From: Ignavibacteria bacterium
GTDB lineage: Bacteria; Bacteroidota; Ignavibacteria; Ignavibacteriales; Melioribacteraceae
DNA length: 39,219 bases
NCBI GenBank assembly: GCA_009773205.1
Contig: WPAE01000032.1
Coordinates: 1 to 39,219, forward strand
Reading direction: 5' to 3'
The notes below the pieces were generated by a model, which was not told the origin of the DNA, made no database searches, and saw only the letters and a program-made list of their open reading frames with translations. Shown one piece after another: positions 35,768-39,219 of this stretch. Every line of letters begins with the position of its first letter. Within the stretch, counting starts at the first letter, position 1. Made by a program: the position numbers and the translations under genes.

Positions 35768-36375
35768 ATTATCGCGGAGATTTTCTTTTTCAAGTTCTTG
35801 AATCTTTTGTATTCTTTAGTAGAAAAACAGGTCCATGCAATTGTAATATCGTCCGTTAAAATTGCGAACTGCTCACCCTTTTTTACACCACGATTTTCCC
35901 ATTCATCAGTAAGTTCTTTACGAACTTCTATACTTTTAAGGCGTTGGTTGATCCATTCTTTGCTGTAACCTTTGCGGAGATAAGTTTCCATAGCGCGGTC
36001 AAAAGTTTTTTCCGGGTCTTCGGTTTCTTCAATTCTTTCGTAACCAACTTTTGCGAGCCAAAGTTTGAACGGCTCTACTTTTGGCGAAGGAATAGACTGT
36101 ATTAAACGAAGAATTTGTTCAGCATCGGCAACATCGGTAAGATAGAGCTTACCGTCTGATGATTGCAATTTCAGTTGGTTACAATTTGTAACCGACTGAT
36201 TTCCTTCTTTTAACATGCGGTGTTTTAGAACTTTCCAATAGTTGCGTGGGTTTGGGCTTTCTGTTAAGACCGCCACAACATCCACAACGGAGAAATACCA
36301 TTTTTCTTGGTCATCATTCCATGAAGATCGTATTTGTTTCGACTCGAATAATTTTATGCTGGTTTCTTTAGCCAT
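35764..36375 (-). CDS. Bro-N/antirepressor-like protein, N-terminal frame
   Basis: 203 aa from the ATG that overlaps the mod stop (TAATG). The Bro-N-like domain shows IKLFESKQIRSSWNDDQEKW, FSVVDVVAVLTES, YWKVLKHRML, and YLTDVADAEQILRLIQSIPS, typical of BRO/phage antirepressor-like DNA-binding proteins that occur as accessories inside restriction-modification operons. It stops after FKNLKKKISAII, whereas a -1 shift at AAAAAG gives KKENLRDNMTTL, continuous with the next frame. Its contribution to restriction is unknown. Confidence 0.8.
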   Translation of the reverse strand: MAKETSIKLFESKQIRSSWNDDQEKWYFSVVDVVAVLTESPNPRNYWKVLKHRMLKEGNQSVTNCNQLKLQSSDGKLYLTDVADAEQILRLIQSIPSPKVEPFKLWLAKVGYERIEETEDPEKTFDRAMETYLRKGYSKEWINQRLKSIEVRKELTDEWENRGVKKGEQFAILTDDITIAWTCFSTKEYKRFKNLKKKISAII

Positions 36376-38900
36376 TACTGCCACCAAATAAATTCTTTGA
36401 GAAGATGATAATTTGGGTTGGTTAAACTTTCCTTTGAGCCGTCATTAAATTCAACTTCTTCTGCGGTTATTCTTTTTATCTTTTTGCCGGTTTTTAAGGA
36501 AAGAGTTTCGGCAACATCAATGTTTGGGTAAAGTTTGTTGAGTGTTACTCTTACTGTTGTGTCTTTGCCGTTAATTTTAATCGCTTTATCTGTTAGCTTA
36601 TCATCACGCATAAAAATATATTGCTCGTATGCGGTTTTATTTTCATTAAAGATTAGAAGTTCATCTTCTTTGTATGATACTTTTTGAAGAGTGTCTTCGT
36701 ATTGTTCAAGCGAATAGTATTTGAAGAAGCCGCCGCCTTTGTAATCTGTTTCTTTTGAGATGCCAGATTGAACACCGGCAACTACTTTTTTCATTCTTGG
36801 AAGAACCACTGTAAAGAAATGCTCACCCATTTCTATACCGAGCCATTTACGACCAAGTTTTTGTGCAACCGCTTGCGTTGTTGCACTTCCCATAAAGAAA
36901 TCGAAAACAAGATCACCGTCTTGATTAATATTACTAAAGATTCTTTGTAATAATAGTTCGGAATTTTCGGTTTTAAAGTCCGTAGTATTTGCATAACCTT
37001 TTATGTCAAGCCAGTTTGTATCAGCTAATACGAACTCACGAGGCGGTATCCAATATTTAATTGAGGATATTCCTTCACCTTCTTTCGTTACAAATTCAAG
37101 TTTGCAATCTTTTCTAAGCCAATACTCTTCTAAAGTTTCATTAGTATGCTGAGATTCCTCAAGATAGTCTTTATAATTTTTAACAGCAGCTAAACCGCGA
37201 TCAGATTCCCACATCCACTGACCCTTTTCTAAATTTACACCAAGAATTTCATAACGCATATTTTTACGATCAAAACTTTTCCAGAAACTATGCCAATGTG
37301 CAGCTTTTTGTTTATCAGTAGTTGGCTTCACAATTTTTGTAAAGCGAGTGGAACCATTTTTTGAATACCAATAAACATTATCATAATTAACCGTCATAGA
37401 TTTCATATCACGGAATTGTTTATTTAAGTCACCCTTTGTTTCTTCTGCTCGGCGCAAAACGATTTCGTTTCTAAAATTTTCCTTGCCCAGTATAGTATCA
37501 AATAAAAAGCGAATCAAATAATTCCCATTGTAATCACAACGGACGAAAATGCTTCCGTCTTCGCTTAGAAAATCTTTAGCGATACTGATTCTATTTTCTA
37601 AAAGAGTAGCCCAGTTAGCGTCTTTATAATTAGTGCGGTAAAGGAATTGATCGCTGCTATCAAGATTAAAAGGTGGATCGATATAAATAGTTTTTACAGT
37701 GCTTCTATATTTTCTTTTAAGAGTGTTAAGTGCCTGGTAATTTTCCGAATGAATTAAAGTTCCGTCCAAAGAATCATCAAGATTATCGAACAAAGAAAGA
37801 ATTTCAAGTTCTAGATCTTTGAAATATTTAGTATCAACCGGAAGGAATTTGAATTTTTTTTTAAGGAATGATTTTTCATCAAGAGTATTTTGATCTGCAA
37901 TAATTTCTTTTGGCTTAAAACTGTCTTTTATAAGTCCAAGTTCTTTCCATTCGGCAATTTGTTCTTTAATACCGGAATGCTTAATAAGTTTATCTACAAG
38001 TTCTTTCGGTAAACGGTCGAGAGTAATTACGTAATTGCTGTTAAGAGGGAATTTGGGTTTATTCCAAATTTTAACAAGTTCATCTTCAAACTGCGAAATG
38101 AAGGAAATAATGTTGTAAGCAATTTCTTTAATGGATTGCAGTTGTTTTATTCGTTTTTCATCAAACTGATTAATTTCCTTAAACATGTATTGATAGAGAT
38201 AAAGATCGAACTGTTCCCTAAGAAATTCTTTAGCGTTCTTGTTTATAAAGAAATCAACTTCGGATTGTTTTTTGAATATTAAAAAAGATTGTTCAAGAAT
38301 TTCTTCGGTTACGTTTCTAAAATCTTCTTTTTTAAGAGCTTTAAGAATATCATCAACTTTGGTTACTCTACCGCGCTGGGAATAATTAACAGACAAAATG
38401 ATTGCAGCTTTCTGATCAATTACAGCAACTTTTGAGAATTCATAAATAAGATCGCGTCTTTCATTATTCTTTTTGTTTTCTATCTGGGAAGCATCAAAGA
38501 AAAAGTTTATGCCTTCAAGCTCAACTTTCATGGATTTGTAAATGGCTTCACTTTTAACATAGTAAAGCATGTGTGTTTTCCAGAAAAGAATTACATCCCG
38601 GTTAGGATCGTAAACTTTATCGTAAATGTTCTGGTAAAGCGGAGTGTAGTTGAAGTAAATACTACCAGTTTGGTTGAAGTACCGAGAGAAAAAGAAGTAA
38701 AGTTTTTCAAACATCTCCTCCCGGAAATCCGGGTAACCGGCAAGTTTTACGTTAATATCTTGGAGTAAAATTGGGAAAATGCTTTCGAAGTATTTCCCTT
38801 TAATGTGCATTAGATTTACGTAACCGGATTGACCTTCAATTTTAGCCCCAACGAAAATGGATTTAAGAGCTGAGAGAAATTTTTGTTCTTGGCTAGCCAT
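36375..38900 (-). CDS. Type III-like DNA methyltransferase, Mod subunit
   Basis: 841 aa from ATG at 38898-38900 (three further in-frame codons upstream begin at TTG). A long N-terminal region of about 390 residues precedes the methyltransferase. Motif IV TIYIDPPFNLD is at about 407 and the SAM-binding motif I region FDFFMGSATTQAVA at about 668; this order, with the recognition region between, is that of beta-class N6-adenine methylases. EMG at GIEMGEHFF continues motif I/II. It protects host sites and, with Res, directs cleavage. The stop overlaps the next start, so the operon is translationally coupled. Confidence 0.88.
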   Translation of the reverse strand: MASQEQKFLSALKSIFVGAKIEGQSGYVNLMHIKGKYFESIFPILLQDINVKLAGYPDFREEMFEKLYFFFSRYFNQTGSIYFNYTPLYQNIYDKVYDPNRDVILFWKTHMLYYVKSEAIYKSMKVELEGINFFFDASQIENKKNNERRDLIYEFSKVAVIDQKAAIILSVNYSQRGRVTKVDDILKALKKEDFRNVTEEILEQSFLIFKKQSEVDFFINKNAKEFLREQFDLYLYQYMFKEINQFDEKRIKQLQSIKEIAYNIISFISQFEDELVKIWNKPKFPLNSNYVITLDRLPKELVDKLIKHSGIKEQIAEWKELGLIKDSFKPKEIIADQNTLDEKSFLKKKFKFLPVDTKYFKDLELEILSLFDNLDDSLDGTLIHSENYQALNTLKRKYRSTVKTIYIDPPFNLDSSDQFLYRTNYKDANWATLLENRISIAKDFLSEDGSIFVRCDYNGNYLIRFLFDTILGKENFRNEIVLRRAEETKGDLNKQFRDMKSMTVNYDNVYWYSKNGSTRFTKIVKPTTDKQKAAHWHSFWKSFDRKNMRYEILGVNLEKGQWMWESDRGLAAVKNYKDYLEESQHTNETLEEYWLRKDCKLEFVTKEGEGISSIKYWIPPREFVLADTNWLDIKGYANTTDFKTENSELLLQRIFSNINQDGDLVFDFFMGSATTQAVAQKLGRKWLGIEMGEHFFTVVLPRMKKVVAGVQSGISKETDYKGGGFFKYYSLEQYEDTLQKVSYKEDELLIFNENKTAYEQYIFMRDDKLTDKAIKINGKDTTVRVTLNKLYPNIDVAETLSLKTGKKIKRITAEEVEFNDGSKESLTNPNYHLLKEFIWWQ

Positions 38901-39040
38901 AGATACCAAAATTGTTAAAAAAGTATGATTTGATATACAAGAAAATATTTACAAGACTATACAAACGTATCAATAAAAATTTATAAATGTTTAAGAAGAG
39001 CAGCATGTTTTTGATAATCAATAATAGACTGCCGGCGACC

Positions 39041-39136
39041 AGATTATTCCCCAGCTGTAGGATCACATTAATCCCCAGTCCCAGGGTCAAATGATTCCTC
39101 AGTTCCATGTTCACATTATTCCTCACCACGCAAGCA
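39041..39136. repeat. 24-bp degenerate tandem repeat, four units
   Basis: Units at 39041, 39065, 39089 and 39113 share AxATTATTCCCCAG and a GxTC end. Percent identity was judged by eye. The period is a multiple of 3; the minus strand reads NNVNMELR, NHLTLGLG, INVILQLG and NNLVAGSL, but the surrounding frame lacks the look of a gene. ATAGACTGC occurs at both sides (39023-39031 and 39181-39189). It lies about 140 bp before the mod start; the spacer 38901-39040 is AT-rich and otherwise featureless. Confidence 0.7.
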
Positions 39137-39219
39137 AAAAATCTAAAAACGAGTGGCATTTTTGCATTTAGCAATCTTGGATAGACTGCTGCACCACTCC
39201 TATCCTTTTTTGATTAACG

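Noticed and set aside
39041-39136. CRISPR array
   Set aside because: Units are contiguous and degenerate, with no conserved repeat separated by unique spacers, and no cas genes are present.
38893-39174. Small hydrophobic protein of about 93 residues before mod
   Set aside because: No ribosome site, low-complexity tail, and the middle is the 24-bp tandem repeat; it overlaps the mod start.
1-39219. tRNA or rRNA genes
   Set aside because: No cloverleaf with T-loop GTTCRA and CCA-type ends, and no rRNA core motifs were seen on either strand.

Overview
This AT-rich window looks like chromosomal DNA from a free-living bacterium of the Bacteroidota/Chlorobi/Ignavibacteriota group. Ignavibacteria is my best guess. 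It rests on gene content (mnmE-mnmG-rsmG, ADP-forming acyl-CoA synthetase, DUF2975/XRE pair, many PAS kinases), frequent AGGA-type ribosome sites, TTG/GTG starts and many small dispersed repeats. There is no rRNA to confirm it.

Layout. 1-1558: an IS110-family (IS1111-type) insertion sequence sits inside a small inverted-repeat element. Its 3' noncoding end encodes a bridge/seeker RNA whose guide loops match the insertion site and the IS ends. 1589-8107: a secreted alpha/beta hydrolase, the tRNA/rRNA modification genes mnmE, mnmG and rsmG, and a SIR2-domain protein. Two parS-like 16-mers flank the mnmE-mnmG spacer, which suggests the origin-proximal chromosome. 8438-13611: a NatAB-like ABC exporter, a membrane metallophosphoesterase and glycogen synthase. 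13645-18013: ADP-forming acyl-CoA synthetase, then a three-gene cluster (SRPBCC protein, lipid kinase, PIG-L deacetylase). 18084-20915: ruvC, recJ and the RNase P RNA gene. 21036-26208: AI-2E-type permease, secreted alpha-amylase and a three-PAS histidine kinase. 26694-32228: TlpA-like thioredoxin, lipoprotein, O-methyltransferase-like enzyme, YitT protein, small ACT-like protein, and a DUF2975/XRE pair. 32531-38900: a type III-like restriction-modification operon (mod, a Bro-N gene in two frames, res). The window ends in a 24-bp degenerate tandem repeat.

Three families of small dispersed repeats run through the window: a 97-bp MITE (three copies, each with a 4-bp target duplication), a 132-bp palindrome-rich repeat (three copies), and a repeat of about 150-185 bp with GAAACATCTGAA ends (two copies). 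Several copies lie exactly on start or stop codons, so they shape gene boundaries. The most interesting observation is the IS: its RNA can be decoded from the sequence alone, and it is programmed for the terminal repeat of the third family, whose uninterrupted copy is at 26228-26412.
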